Below are positions 9,191-18,021 of a DNA stretch of 64,000 nt, in pieces; the first letter of the stretch is position 1, and each line of letters starts with the position of its first letter. Below the pieces are notes generated by a model that ran no database searches, was not told the DNA's origin, and worked only from the letters and a program-made list of their open reading frames with translations. The DNA is from Providencia sp. Its GTDB lineage: Bacteria > Pseudomonadota > Gammaproteobacteria > Enterobacterales > Enterobacteriaceae. The DNA lies in assembly GCF_003533305.1 (NCBI RefSeq), contig NZ_DOEH01000019.1, forward strand, positions 102,445 to 166,444. Reading direction: 5' to 3'. The position numbers were made by a program, and so were the translations under genes.

Positions 9191-9367
9191 ATGTCCACTT
9201 TTGAATACATACTTCTTGTTTATGGGATTGGGGGCGTATGTTCTATGTTAATCACCCTATTGCTTACCAAAGACCCAAATTTTTATATGCGACTACTGAG
9301 CGCAGTATTAATTGGCTTCACATGGCCCATGACTTTACCAATTGTGCTAATGTTTTCCCTATTCTAG
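9191..9367 (+). CDS. ortT: GhoT/OrtT-type small membrane toxin
   Basis: A 58-residue protein of two membrane helices (about 5-26 and 36-57). The C-terminal half RLLSAVLIGFTWPMTLPIVL followed by MFSLF is nearly the same as in E. coli GhoT and OrtT, which are 57 residues long and also end FSLF. Family members insert in the inner membrane, lower the proton motive force and ATP, and slow growth. GhoT pairs with the antitoxin GhoS; no ghoS-like gene lies beside this one, so the orphan form OrtT is the better match. No clear ribosome binding site is seen; translation may be weak. It lies between matP and lonB, which are adjacent in E. coli. The family call is firm; GhoT versus OrtT is inference. 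Confidence 0.85.
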   Translation: MSTFEYILLVYGIGGVCSMLITLLLTKDPNFYMRLLSAVLIGFTWPMTLPIVLMFSLF

Positions 9368-9454
9368 TCAATAATTCAACAATTCTTGCTGCAAGATTGG
9401 CTGTCAAAGGCTAATATAGCAAACTTGCCCACTGGGTAATAAACTGACCTGAAA

Positions 9455-9463
9455 TGTTATAAT
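9455..9463 (+). promoter_or_regulatory. Probable lonB promoter (extended -10)
   Basis: TGTTATAAT is a perfect -10 hexamer with the TGn extension, about 108 bases ahead of the lonB start. No good -35 hexamer is present at the normal distance, as is common for extended -10 promoters. Confidence 0.5.
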
Positions 9464-9570
9464 AAAAATAGTGCAAAAAAATGTAATAACATCAAGCCAG
9501 ATTCAGGTACAAGCGCCCAGCTAAATGGCAGGCATTTCATTTATAACCATATTAATAGCAGATAATTATA

Positions 9571-11307
9571 GTGATCAGTCAAGAACTTACATGGCAAGGC
9601 CTAATACCTGATTTATCGTCTCTACAAACAGATTTTGTCTCTTCGGCAACACTCGCGCCAACAACGCTATCAGATATTCAACCACGACTATTTGATGGGA
9701 TGCAGCGCTTTGTGAATGAGTCGGATCAAACACGGTTTATGTTTATCAAATCAGATGAAAGTGAGGAATACCTCAGTCTTTTTGCTGATTCAATTCAACC
9801 ATTACTGATAAATTCAAAAACCATTGATGGTGACTATTGCCTATCTGAAGATAAGCAATTATTTCAATGGAAAAATGGCATTAAAAGCCGATTCTCGACA
9901 CAAGCGAGCATTGCCTATCGCCCATGGATTGAACCAGAGCAATTATTTGGCTATATCACGCCAACAATGACACTTGTTCCTGGGCTACTACACCAAATTA
10001 ATGGTGGCGTATTGATCATCGCAGCTAACACGTTAATCGTTCAGCCACTCATGTGGACACGATTAAAAAATATGGTTAATCGTCGTCAATTAGAATGGCT
10101 ACCATTATCTGAAAATCATACCCTTCCAGTTTCCGTTGAACCTCAACCTCTAGAACTGAAAATTATCATCGTAGGAGATAGGTTAGCACTGGAAGAAATT
10201 GAATATAATGATCCTGAGTTATTTAGCCGTGCTATTTATGGTGAATACGAACCCGTTATGTTTTTCGAGGAAGAAGAACAATTATCGCTATGGATGCGTT
10301 ACATTAAATCTATCATTATTTTAAATCAGTTGCCGGATATTGCCGCTGATGGCTGGCCTACATTAATTACTCAAGCAACACGTTACTGCGAAGACAAATT
10401 CAATCTGCCTTTAGATAGTGCTTGGTTAGCACGCCGTCTTATGGATGCCTCACACCATAAAATTGATAACTTAATCACTCGCGATTCATTAACTCAAGCA
10501 GAAGAAAACCGTCTATGGCGTCACAGTTTTATTGCTGAACGCACCTTAGACGATATTTTACAAGATCAAGTCCTTCTTAAAACCGAAGGGGAAGTTATTG
10601 GTCAAATTAATGGATTATCAGTCTTACAGTACCCTGGTCATCCTGAAGCTATCGGTGAACCTTCGCGGATCACCTGTGTCGCACACTTAGGTGATGGCGA
10701 ATTCACAGATGTCGAACGTAAAGCTGAGCTTGGTGGCAATATTCATGCAAAAGGCATGATGATAATGGAAGCCTATTTAAATTATGAGCTGAAATTAGAG
10801 CAACCACAGCCGTTCTCAGCGTCCATTGTGTTTGAGCAATCTTATGGTGAAGTTGATGGCGATAGTGCCTCACTCGCTGAAGTGTGCGCATTTATTAGTG
10901 CTTTATCGCTGCAACCAATCGATCAGCAAATCGCGGTAACGGGTGCAATTGACCAATTTGGTTATGTTCAACCTATTGGTGGTGTAAATGAAAAAATCGA
11001 AGGTTTTTTCGATATCTGTGCTAAACGTGGTTTAACTGGCAACCAAGGTGTTATTATTCCTTTGGCAAATGTTCGTCATTTATGCACTAACAATGACGTT
11101 ATTGAAGCCGTAAAAGAAGGCCAATTCCATATTTGGCCAGTTGAACATGTCGCACAAGCGATTACACAGCTCACTAAGCAACCTTACTTTGAGCAACAAG
11201 CAGATGATGATAGTGTACATCTGTTAGCTTTAATTCAGGAACGTATTCATCAAGCCAATACTCCAGATAAAGCAAGGCTTCCTTGGTTTCTGAAATGGCT
11301 TGGTTGA
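9571..11307 (+). CDS. lonB: Lon-like protease LonB/YcbZ family
   Basis: A cytosolic protein with the Lon-type Ser-Lys protease domain. The catalytic Ser432 lies in DGDSAS and Lys475 in GGVNEKIEGFF, 43 residues apart, as in Lon (Ser679/Lys722). GGNIHAKGMMIMEAYL lies before the active site. The N-terminal half resembles the AAA-like region of archaeal LonB but has no intact Walker A, as in E. coli YcbZ; the annotated peptidase activity of this branch is thus uncertain. Length is 578 against 586 in E. coli. The start is GTG at 9571, giving MISQELTWQGLIPDL; no better in-frame start is seen. fabA follows at 85 bp, with its own promoter. Confidence 0.9.
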   Translation: MISQELTWQGLIPDLSSLQTDFVSSATLAPTTLSDIQPRLFDGMQRFVNESDQTRFMFIKSDESEEYLSLFADSIQPLLINSKTIDGDYCLSEDKQLFQWKNGIKSRFSTQASIAYRPWIEPEQLFGYITPTMTLVPGLLHQINGGVLIIAANTLIVQPLMWTRLKNMVNRRQLEWLPLSENHTLPVSVEPQPLELKIIIVGDRLALEEIEYNDPELFSRAIYGEYEPVMFFEEEEQLSLWMRYIKSIIILNQLPDIAADGWPTLITQATRYCEDKFNLPLDSAWLARRLMDASHHKIDNLITRDSLTQAEENRLWRHSFIAERTLDDILQDQVLLKTEGEVIGQINGLSVLQYPGHPEAIGEPSRITCVAHLGDGEFTDVERKAELGGNIHAKGMMIMEAYLNYELKLEQPQPFSASIVFEQSYGEVDGDSASLAEVCAFISALSLQPIDQQIAVTGAIDQFGYVQPIGGVNEKIEGFFDICAKRGLTGNQGVIIPLANVRHLCTNNDVIEAVKEGQFHIWPVEHVAQAITQLTKQPYFEQQADDDSVHLLALIQERIHQANTPDKARLPWFLKWLG

Positions 11308-11316
11308 GTAAAAAAT

Positions 11317-11333
11317 ATCAGATCGGAGTTGTT
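11317..11333 (+). promoter_or_regulatory. FadR operator of fabA
   Basis: ATCAGATCGGAGTTGTT fits most fixed positions of the FadR consensus AACTGGTCNGACNTGTT and occupies the same place as in E. coli, overlapping the -35 side of the fabA promoter. FadR there activates unsaturated fatty acid synthesis. Confidence 0.75.
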
Positions 11334-11357
11334 CAGCGTACAAGTGTAAGCTATTCT
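11329..11357 (+). promoter_or_regulatory. fabA promoter
   Basis: TTGTTC (11329-11334) and TATTCT (11352-11357) with 17-base spacing precede fabA. The FadR operator overlaps the -35 and the FabR operator fills the spacer. Confidence 0.65.
11335..11352 (+). promoter_or_regulatory. FabR operator of fabA
   Basis: AGCGTACAAGTGTAAGCT is a near-palindrome matching the recalled FabR site of E. coli fabA and fabB (AGCGTACA...TGT..GCT). It lies between the -35 and -10 elements, where the repressor FabR would block polymerase. Confidence 0.75.
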
Positions 11358-11392
11358 ATGGACCTATACATAATAAAGGCAATCTTAAGAAC

Positions 11393-11911
11393 ATGGTTGA
11401 TAAACGCGAATCCTATACAAAAGATGATTTAGAAGCTTCTGGAAGAGGCGAATTATTTGGAGAAAACGGTCCGCCGTTGCCATCAGGAAATATGTTGATG
11501 ATGGATCGCATCGTCAAAATGACTGAGGATGGCGGTTCATTTAATAAAGGCTATGTCGAAGCTGAGCTTGATATCAATCCTGACCTATGGTTCTTTGCCT
11601 GCCACTTTACTAATGACCCTGTTATGCCAGGTTGTTTAGGCCTTGATGCTATGTGGCAACTGGTTGGTTTTTATCTCGGTTGGCTCGGCGGTGAAGGTAA
11701 AGGTAGAGCACTTGGTGTAGGTGAAGTTAAATTTACCGGACAAGTTCTACCAACGGCTAAAAAAGTCACTTACCGAATCAATTTCAAACGTGTGATTAAC
11801 CGTAAATTGATTATGGGTGTGGCTGATGGCGAAGTCTTAGTTGACGGTAAAGTAATTTATACCGCCTCAGACCTAAAAGTCGGTTTATTTAAAGATACTA
11901 GCGTATTTTAA
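11393..11911 (+). CDS. fabA: 3-hydroxydecanoyl-ACP dehydratase/isomerase
   Basis: Dehydrates 3-hydroxydecanoyl-ACP and isomerises trans-2- to cis-3-decenoyl-ACP, the branch point of unsaturated fatty acid synthesis. At 172 residues it matches E. coli FabA throughout. The active-site residues are His71 (FACHF) and Asp85 (CLGLDAMWQ), both at the E. coli positions. A hot-dog fold with the long central helix is expected. Regulation is clear in the sequence: FadR and FabR operators overlap the promoter upstream. A stem-loop follows, separating it from convergent rmf. lonB-fabA-rmf order is as in E. coli. Confidence 0.98.
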   Translation: MVDKRESYTKDDLEASGRGELFGENGPPLPSGNMLMMDRIVKMTEDGGSFNKGYVEAELDINPDLWFFACHFTNDPVMPGCLGLDAMWQLVGFYLGWLGGEGKGRALGVGEVKFTGQVLPTAKKVTYRINFKRVINRKLIMGVADGEVLVDGKVIYTASDLKVGLFKDTSVF

Positions 11912-11935
11912 TTGCCAACTAAGCCTTAAAATGCA

Positions 11936-11957
11936 AACCTCCGCAAATGCGGAGGTT
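11936..11957. terminator. Stem-loop after fabA
   Basis: AACCTCCGC and GCGGAGGTT form a perfect 9-bp GC-rich stem with a 4-base loop, 24 bases past the fabA stop and downstream of convergent rmf. T tracts are weak on both sides. Confidence 0.6.
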
Positions 11958-12037
11958 AATAAATTAACAGATTATATTTAGATTAAATATAAAATTACTT
12001 CAGTTATCTAATCTAATAAATCACGGTATATTCTCTT

Positions 12038-12208
12038 TTATACAGTAACAACTGCCCTGTCCTCCATTGCTTTACGCCAACCACCTAACCAATGTGAACG
12101 AGCATCTACTGCCTGATAAGGACATAATTCTTTCGAACGCCCTACTATACCGGCTTGATATCCTCTTGATAAAGCTCTTTCTAAACGATCACGTTTCTGT
12201 CTTTTCAT
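12038..12208 (-). CDS. rmf: Ribosome modulation factor
   Basis: A 56-residue basic protein that dimerises 70S ribosomes into inactive 100S particles in stationary phase. The sequence starts MKRQKRDRLERALSRGYQAG and continues with GRSKELCPYQ and HWLGGWRKAMEDR, matching E. coli Rmf (55 residues) over its full length. GAGGGAAG and AAGG lie just ahead of the ATG. The position between fabA and the pqi operon, on the pqi strand, is the same as in E. coli. Stationary-phase and ppGpp control is expected from the family, but no promoter could be fixed in the AT-rich upstream region. Confidence 0.96.
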   Translation of the reverse strand: MKRQKRDRLERALSRGYQAGIVGRSKELCPYQAVDARSHWLGGWRKAMEDRAVVTV

Positions 12209-12515
12209 GCCTTACTTCCCTCATCATTAAAAATGGAAAAGAAAACAGCACCTACCTTTCGTAATAGGTACCCTATAGGAATAACGCTCTCAGGGTAGAA
12301 AATCAAGTAAAGATTTTAATATAAATGTCATAAATAGTATAAATGTGACTTACACACTCTAATTATTCTAATACATTGAATATATTATAAATAATTATTA
12401 GTTCTTTATTTTTCATCATATTATACGCAATAGATGTGAATTTATGAGTAAACGAAAACGAATTAAAAAACTAATATATTGATGGGATAAAAGAAAATAA
12501 AAAATAGAAAAAATA
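12209..12515. other. AT-rich intergenic region, rmf to pqiC
   Basis: About 300 bases of very AT-rich DNA that should contain the rmf promoter on the minus strand. No reading frame, repeat or clear operator was found. Confidence 0.5.
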
Positions 12516-12552
12516 ACAAAAAAATGCACTCCATTTAAATATCAGGAGTGCA
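12516..12552 (-). terminator. Terminator of the rlmL-uup-pqiABC operon
   Basis: On the minus strand TGCACTCC and GGAGTGCA form an 8-bp stem with a 12-base loop, followed by TTTTTTTGTT. It lies 39 bases past the pqiC stop. Confidence 0.88.
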
Positions 12553-12590
12553 CTTCAATAACCTAACCTATTAATAACAAATTTTAATCG

Positions 12591-13145
12591 CTAACGTTTA
12601 ATCACTTCTTTTGCAATACCATCAGCGACTTGTTGCCAACCAAGTGCAAGTGTGCGTACTAGCTCAGGGTAGCCATCTTCTTTTTGTTCTAATTGAACAT
12701 CAAAGTTACGACGAGTGACTTCTTTTCCTTGTGTAAAGGTCCAAAAGCCTTGCACTAAAACAATACCATCATAGCGGCCATTAAAAGCCGTTAAAGTAAT
12801 ATCTAGCGTATCAGGTGAATTTTGTAGCGCCTGTAATGACACCAGCTGTTCAGGTAAGGCTGTTGAAAGCTCACTCACCATGGATTGTCCTAATTGCTGC
12901 TCAAGTGGACTCGCCCATAAATGCGTACTCGCATTACTGTAGCTAACGTCTGAGGTTTGATAGGTTATCCCATTTGAGGTTAATACATCCGACAACATAA
13001 CACGTTGTAACCAAACCTGATTTTTACTCATCACCTCTACATTTTGAACCTTAGAGGATTTCATTGGCAGCTGATAATACATTTTTTCAGGAACGCTACT
13101 ACAAGCCGCCAACATCAAAACAAATAGGGATAATAAATATCTCAT
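12591..13145 (-). CDS. pqiC: Outer membrane lipoprotein PqiC (YmbA)
   Basis: Lipoprotein partner of the PqiAB intermembrane lipid transport system, of the ABC-type transport auxiliary (DUF330) family. A short signal sequence ends in the lipobox LAAC with Cys15 as the lipidated residue; an outer-membrane anchor is expected. The mature part shows VWLQRVMLSDVL and FNGRYDGIVLVQGFW, typical of the family. Length is 184 against 187 in E. coli. Its ATG overlaps the pqiB stop by one base, so translation is probably coupled. It is the last gene of the operon and is followed by a strong terminator. Confidence 0.93.
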   Translation of the reverse strand: MRYLLSLFVLMLAACSSVPEKMYYQLPMKSSKVQNVEVMSKNQVWLQRVMLSDVLTSNGITYQTSDVSYSNASTHLWASPLEQQLGQSMVSELSTALPEQLVSLQALQNSPDTLDITLTAFNGRYDGIVLVQGFWTFTQGKEVTRRNFDVQLEQKEDGYPELVRTLALGWQQVADGIAKEVIKR

Positions 13146-14794
13146 TATTTTTTCACTCCTTTCGGCTCAACATCCTTAGTCGGTTCTGCTTCGAAGACTA
13201 ATGCATTACTTTTATTATTCAATGTCCGCAATAATGGCTGAACTTCTCTTAGCACCTGATCTAAGCGTTGCATATTATCAACCATCTTATTATAAGCAGG
13301 AGAACCTGGTTGGAAGCCTTGCATTGCGCGATTCATTTCTTGCAACGTTTTTTGTAAGTCATTTGGCAAATTCTGAAACTCTTTGCTCGCCATCACTTTA
13401 TTCAGTTCAGATAGCATCACATTAGCTTCTTTAATTGTTTTTTGCCCTTCTGCTAGCGTTTGTGTTGTTTGGTTCAACATTGGCTCAATTGGCATATCAT
13501 TAATTTTATCCAATACCGCAATCACTTTTTGCTGTATTTGCGCTAAACCACCACTTGTAGTCGGGATAATTTTATAACCGGCAACGACAGTAGGCCCTTT
13601 ATATTCCCCGGCATTCGGGATGAAATCGAGGTCAATATAAAGTGCGCCCGTCAATAAATTACCTGATTTTAATGAGCCTCTTAATCCTTCTTTCATTGCT
13701 GTCTTCAATTCATTTTTTAAATTGAAATTAGCTCCAACATCTTTTGAGAAACGTTCAGGCTCAATGTGGATTAAGACAGGAATACGGAAATCATTATCCA
13801 ATGATTGATCTAGGCCTGCGGTATAAAAAGGGACCTGTGCGACAGTACCTAGGCGAATACCGCGGAATTCAACAGGTGCACCCGGTTGAAGTCCGCGCAC
13901 TGAATCAGAGAAAAACAACACGAAATCTTGATACTGAGTATATAAAGAATTCTGAATACTACTTTGGCTATCAAATAGTTGGAACTCAGCATTTTCTTTA
14001 ACGCTACTACCCGGAACCCAACCATCTGGCACATCAAAACTCACACCGCCCGTTAATAACGTTGCAATTGAGCCCATTTCAACATGTACCCCTTGGGATG
14101 ACATATCAAAGGCAATTCCGCTATCTTTCCAAAAACGAACGTTAGAGCTAATTAGCTTGTCATAAGGAGCATTGATGAATAATTGATAACGCATATCACG
14201 ATTATTCATATCAAAATTACTGGTTTCGACAGAACCAACACGGTAACCGCGAAATAGAATCGGGTCTCCCGGATTAAGTTGCCCTGCCTTATCACTCATC
14301 AACGTGATACGGATACCTTTTGCATCTGGTGACGCTAAAGGTGGAGTATCCAATAAGGTAAATTCAAAATGCTCTTTGGCAGCGAGTCCTGGTTGCAATT
14401 CAATATATGCACCTGATAACAACGTGCCTAATCCAGTCACGCCATCACGACCAATTGTTGGTTTAACTATCCAAAAAGCAGAATCTGTACGCAGTAGCTC
14501 TTTCATGTCATTATTTAGCCGCGCTTTAATAATTACGCGACTGAAATTGTCATCGAGGGTAACGCTTTCCACAACACCAATATCGACACTGCGACTTTTA
14601 ATTTTCGTTTTACCCGCCTCAATCCCTTCTGCGTTATAAGTTATCAGCGTGACTTCAGGGCCTTGATGGCTATAGTGGTAAAATAGTATCCAAGCACCTA
14701 ATAATACAGTCACAATAGGGATCACCCATACCGGTGACCAGCTTTTTAATTTACTGACTTTGGCGTTGGCCTGTGGTGTTTCTTGATCTGTCAC
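13145..14794 (-). CDS. pqiB: MCE protein PqiB
   Basis: Membrane-anchored MCE protein that forms a hexameric tunnel across the periplasm for lipid transport between the membranes. One membrane helix (about 19-42, WVIPIVTVLLGAWILFYHY) anchors the N-terminus. Three MCE domains follow, roughly at 45-140, 160-240 and 285-390; signatures include GIEAGKTKIKSRSVDIGVVE, DPILFRGYRVG and GAPVEFRGIRLG. The C-terminal region is helical and ends in a glutamine-rich coiled coil that forms the needle in the E. coli structure. Length is 549 against 546 in E. coli. Its start overlaps the pqiA stop by four bases (ATGA). Confidence 0.95.
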   Translation of the reverse strand: MTDQETPQANAKVSKLKSWSPVWVIPIVTVLLGAWILFYHYSHQGPEVTLITYNAEGIEAGKTKIKSRSVDIGVVESVTLDDNFSRVIIKARLNNDMKELLRTDSAFWIVKPTIGRDGVTGLGTLLSGAYIELQPGLAAKEHFEFTLLDTPPLASPDAKGIRITLMSDKAGQLNPGDPILFRGYRVGSVETSNFDMNNRDMRYQLFINAPYDKLISSNVRFWKDSGIAFDMSSQGVHVEMGSIATLLTGGVSFDVPDGWVPGSSVKENAEFQLFDSQSSIQNSLYTQYQDFVLFFSDSVRGLQPGAPVEFRGIRLGTVAQVPFYTAGLDQSLDNDFRIPVLIHIEPERFSKDVGANFNLKNELKTAMKEGLRGSLKSGNLLTGALYIDLDFIPNAGEYKGPTVVAGYKIIPTTSGGLAQIQQKVIAVLDKINDMPIEPMLNQTTQTLAEGQKTIKEANVMLSELNKVMASKEFQNLPNDLQKTLQEMNRAMQGFQPGSPAYNKMVDNMQRLDQVLREVQPLLRTLNNKSNALVFEAEPTKDVEPKGVKK

Positions 14795-16065
14795 CCGATG
14801 ACTCCTTCTTGTTCAACAGTTTTTACTGTATTTCTTTTTTCACTGCGATCCCATGTCAATCTTGGATCAAACGTCATCGCGGCAAACATCGTTAAAATAA
14901 CAACGACACCAAAGAAAATCACACCCTGTGCAGGGACGATACTCATTAACTGCCCCATTTGAACTAATGCGGCTAAAATAGTGATAACAAATACGTCAAT
15001 CATTGACCAACGACCAACATACTCCACCATTTCATAAATAAAATGCATACGATGCGGATCTCTATTGCCATAGCCTTTTGAATCAAGGCATAGCCACGCA
15101 ATACTTATCATTTTCAATGATGGCACCATAATACTGGCAATAAAAATAATTAAAGCCACAGGATAGGAACCATCTTCCCACAGTAATATCACACCATCCA
15201 TAATGGTTGAATGCAAATCACTACCTAAGGTATTCGTTGTCATGACAGGCAATACATTCGCAGGAATATAAAGCAAAATTGAGGTTAATAATAGTGCCCA
15301 AGTCCATTGTATACTTTGATGTTTTCGAACGGCCCCATGTGCGTAACAACGCGTACATTGCGATTGCTCTGCCGGTAAAATTGCCGTGCAAACAAGGCAT
15401 AACCTGACACCTTGGCTAATTCCGGTTTGCCCAACTTTCAATTTTTTATCCAGCAAAGGCGCCGCTTCAATTCGATTCCATAACCAATGGCGGTCAAGGC
15501 ACTGAAATGCCCTGACTTGTAACATGCAAAATAAGCAATAAGGGATAAAACTCAGCCCGACACCAATATCACCATAAGCAATTAATTTTACAAAGCTGAC
15601 TAATACACCCGCTAAAAATATCTCAGCCATGCACCATGTTTTCATCTGAAATAAGATGCGTGTTATCCACACTTTTAGTCTCTTAGGGATATGCACTTGC
15701 AACCCTAAGAGAATAATCGTCACCATACAAAATGCAGGGATGACAAGTGAAAAAAACAAGAAAAACAAAGCTAAACCGCTATAGCGGGTTGTCGAGATAA
15801 TTTCAATGATTTGAAAAAGAGAGATCTCATTTTCAATACCCGCCGCGCCCATTTTCACAAAAGGAAATAGACAAGCAACAAATAGCATCGCTAGTGCGCT
15901 AAATGCATAAGCTGCTGGTTGCTTGTAAGGGTATCGCCACTTTGAAATTAACGTTGTATCACAGCGTGGACAAGTCGCTTTACTGCCCTGTTCCAATTCA
16001 GGAACGGCAATCAGCATGTCACACTGTGTACAAAGTACATGTTCATGAGACTCATGAGAACACAA
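14791..16065 (-). CDS. pqiA: Inner membrane protein PqiA
   Basis: Paraquat-inducible integral membrane partner of PqiB. The protein is a tandem of two PqiA domains. Each begins with a zinc-ribbon-like Cys cluster: Cys12/15 with Cys32/35 in the first, and CLVC with CTRC near 225-245 in the second. Each then has about four membrane helices. Motifs KTWCMAEIFLAGVLVSFVK and VGRWSMIDVFVI are conserved. Length is 424 against 417 in E. coli. Control by SoxRS is known in E. coli; a soxbox was not identified here. It lies 35 bases after uup and overlaps pqiB by four bases, so the operon is compact. Confidence 0.95.
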   Translation of the reverse strand: MCSHESHEHVLCTQCDMLIAVPELEQGSKATCPRCDTTLISKWRYPYKQPAAYAFSALAMLFVACLFPFVKMGAAGIENEISLFQIIEIISTTRYSGLALFFLFFSLVIPAFCMVTIILLGLQVHIPKRLKVWITRILFQMKTWCMAEIFLAGVLVSFVKLIAYGDIGVGLSFIPYCLFCMLQVRAFQCLDRHWLWNRIEAAPLLDKKLKVGQTGISQGVRLCLVCTAILPAEQSQCTRCYAHGAVRKHQSIQWTWALLLTSILLYIPANVLPVMTTNTLGSDLHSTIMDGVILLWEDGSYPVALIIFIASIMVPSLKMISIAWLCLDSKGYGNRDPHRMHFIYEMVEYVGRWSMIDVFVITILAALVQMGQLMSIVPAQGVIFFGVVVILTMFAAMTFDPRLTWDRSEKRNTVKTVEQEGVIG

Positions 16066-16100
16066 GGTATTGTCTCTCCTCTTTATTTCAAATCGTTATC

Positions 16101-18008
16101 TCAACCGTTTTTCTGTAATTCAAGCTCTTGCCAACGATCAAACGCTTGCTCTAATTCTTGCTCTTTTTCAGCCAGAGAGCTCAAGGTTTTTTCTGTAACA
16201 TCATGAGGTTGATTAAAGAAATCAGCATCGCCAATTTTGGCCTGAAGCGCTTCAACTTCGGATTCAAGTTGCTCTAATTTTGCTGGTAGTAACTCTAATT
16301 CACGCAGCAAATTGTAGCTTAACTTATTCACTTTCTTTGTTGGCTCTTTTGGCTTAACACTTTTTTCTGGCGCAGCGACTTTACTGTTTTGTTCAGGCTT
16401 TAAACTCACAGTTTGTGCTCTTTGTTGCTGAGCATCAAAATATCCGCCCGCAAAACGCTTAATTACGCCATTGCCTTCAAAAATCCAGCACTCTGTCACA
16501 CTGTTATCAACAAATTCACGGTCATGGCTGACCAACAACACAGTACCTTGATAACTATCAACTAATTCTTCAAGTAGCTCTAATGTTTCTACATCAAGGT
16601 CATTAGTTGGCTCATCGAGGATCAATAAATTACTTGGTTTTAAAAATAAACGGGCAAGTAATAAACGATTACGCTCACCACCGGACAATGCTCTCACTGG
16701 TGTCATGGCACGTTTTGGCGGGAACATAAAGTCTTGTAAATAACCTAAAACATGGCGCGGTTTACCGTTAACCATGACTTCTTGCTTACCTTCAGCAAGG
16801 TTATCCATCACGGTTTTATCTGGGTCAAGTGCAGCACGATGTTGGTCAAAATAGGCAACTTCAAGTTTAGTACCACAATGTACTCGACCACTATCTGCCT
16901 GTAAATCACCAAGCATCAAACGTAGCAAAGTTGTTTTACCACATCCATTTGGCCCCACTAGCGCAATTTTGTCTCCACGCATAACTTGCGCAGAAAAATC
17001 ATTGACGAGTACTTTATTATCAATTTGATAATTCACGTTTTCCATTTCAAACACAATTTTGCCTGAACGGGCAGCTTCGCCAACTTGCATGCGTGCAGTT
17101 CCCATTACTTCACGGCGCTCGGAACGCTCGACTCGCAAGGCTTTCAGTGCACGAACACGACCTTCATTACGCGTACGTCTCGCTTTAATCCCTTGGCGGA
17201 TCCAAGTTTCTTCTTGTGCTAGCTTGCGATCAAACTCAGCATTTTGCATTTCTTCTACGCGCAGAGCTTCTTCTTTACTCAACAAGTAGTTGTCATAATC
17301 ACCCGGCCATGACGCTAATTGTCCTCGGTCTAAATCGATAATACGAGTTGCCATATTACGAATAAAAGAACGGTCATGGGAAATAAATACGATACTACCT
17401 TGGAAATCTTTTAAGAAATTTTCCAACCATAAAATAGTTTCGATATCTAAGTGGTTCGTTGGCTCATCAAGGAACAATACGCGAGGATTACTCACCAGCG
17501 CACGACCTAAAGCCGCTTTACGCAACCACCCACCCGAAAGTGAAGACAGCTCAGCATCTCCCGGTAAACCTAGTTTCTTTAGAACGTCCTCAATACGAGA
17601 ATCGAGTAGCCATAAATTACGGTTATCTAGAATTTCTTGAACTTCAGATAATTTATTTAAATTTTTCTCACTCGGGTCTTCTTCAACCAATTTTAAGATG
17701 TGGTGATAATCTTTTAAATATTGTGCTTGTTCAGCGACGCCTTCAGCAACAAAATCATAAATAGTCCCTTCAACGTTACGCGGAGGGTCTTGTTGCAAAC
17801 GTGCCACAATAAGATCTTGTTCATAAATTAGCTGACCATCATCAAGAGGTTGCTCTTTAGTCAGCACTCTCATCAACGTTGATTTGCCCGCACCATTACG
17901 GCCAACTAAACAAACTCGCTCATTATCTTCAATATGTATTTCTGTGTTATCAAGTAGTGGTGCATCACTAAAAGCAAGGTATGCACCAGACAAATTAATT
18001 AAAGCCAT
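16101..18008 (-). CDS. uup: ABC-F ATPase Uup
   Basis: Cytosolic ABC-F protein with two ATP-binding cassettes and no membrane domain, linked to ribosome function and to lowered transposon precise excision in E. coli. First cassette: Walker A GRNGAGKST near 37-45, signature LSGGWLRKA, Walker B VLFLDEPTNHLD. Second cassette: GPNGCGKTT, LSGGERNR, LLILDEPTNDLD. The linker between the cassettes is charged and arginine-rich, and the last 80 residues (LLRELELLPAKLEQLESEVE) form the DNA-binding coiled coil. Length is 635 residues, as in E. coli. It starts 13 bases after rlmL and is surely cotranscribed with it. Confidence 0.95.
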   Translation of the reverse strand: MALINLSGAYLAFSDAPLLDNTEIHIEDNERVCLVGRNGAGKSTLMRVLTKEQPLDDGQLIYEQDLIVARLQQDPPRNVEGTIYDFVAEGVAEQAQYLKDYHHILKLVEEDPSEKNLNKLSEVQEILDNRNLWLLDSRIEDVLKKLGLPGDAELSSLSGGWLRKAALGRALVSNPRVLFLDEPTNHLDIETILWLENFLKDFQGSIVFISHDRSFIRNMATRIIDLDRGQLASWPGDYDNYLLSKEEALRVEEMQNAEFDRKLAQEETWIRQGIKARRTRNEGRVRALKALRVERSERREVMGTARMQVGEAARSGKIVFEMENVNYQIDNKVLVNDFSAQVMRGDKIALVGPNGCGKTTLLRLMLGDLQADSGRVHCGTKLEVAYFDQHRAALDPDKTVMDNLAEGKQEVMVNGKPRHVLGYLQDFMFPPKRAMTPVRALSGGERNRLLLARLFLKPSNLLILDEPTNDLDVETLELLEELVDSYQGTVLLVSHDREFVDNSVTECWIFEGNGVIKRFAGGYFDAQQQRAQTVSLKPEQNSKVAAPEKSVKPKEPTKKVNKLSYNLLRELELLPAKLEQLESEVEALQAKIGDADFFNQPHDVTEKTLSSLAEKEQELEQAFDRWQELELQKNG

Positions 18009-18021
18009 TGATTCTTATCCT

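Noticed and set aside
12067..12264. Plus-strand frame of 65 codons
   Set aside because: It is antisense to rmf, which is a clear homolog on the minus strand.
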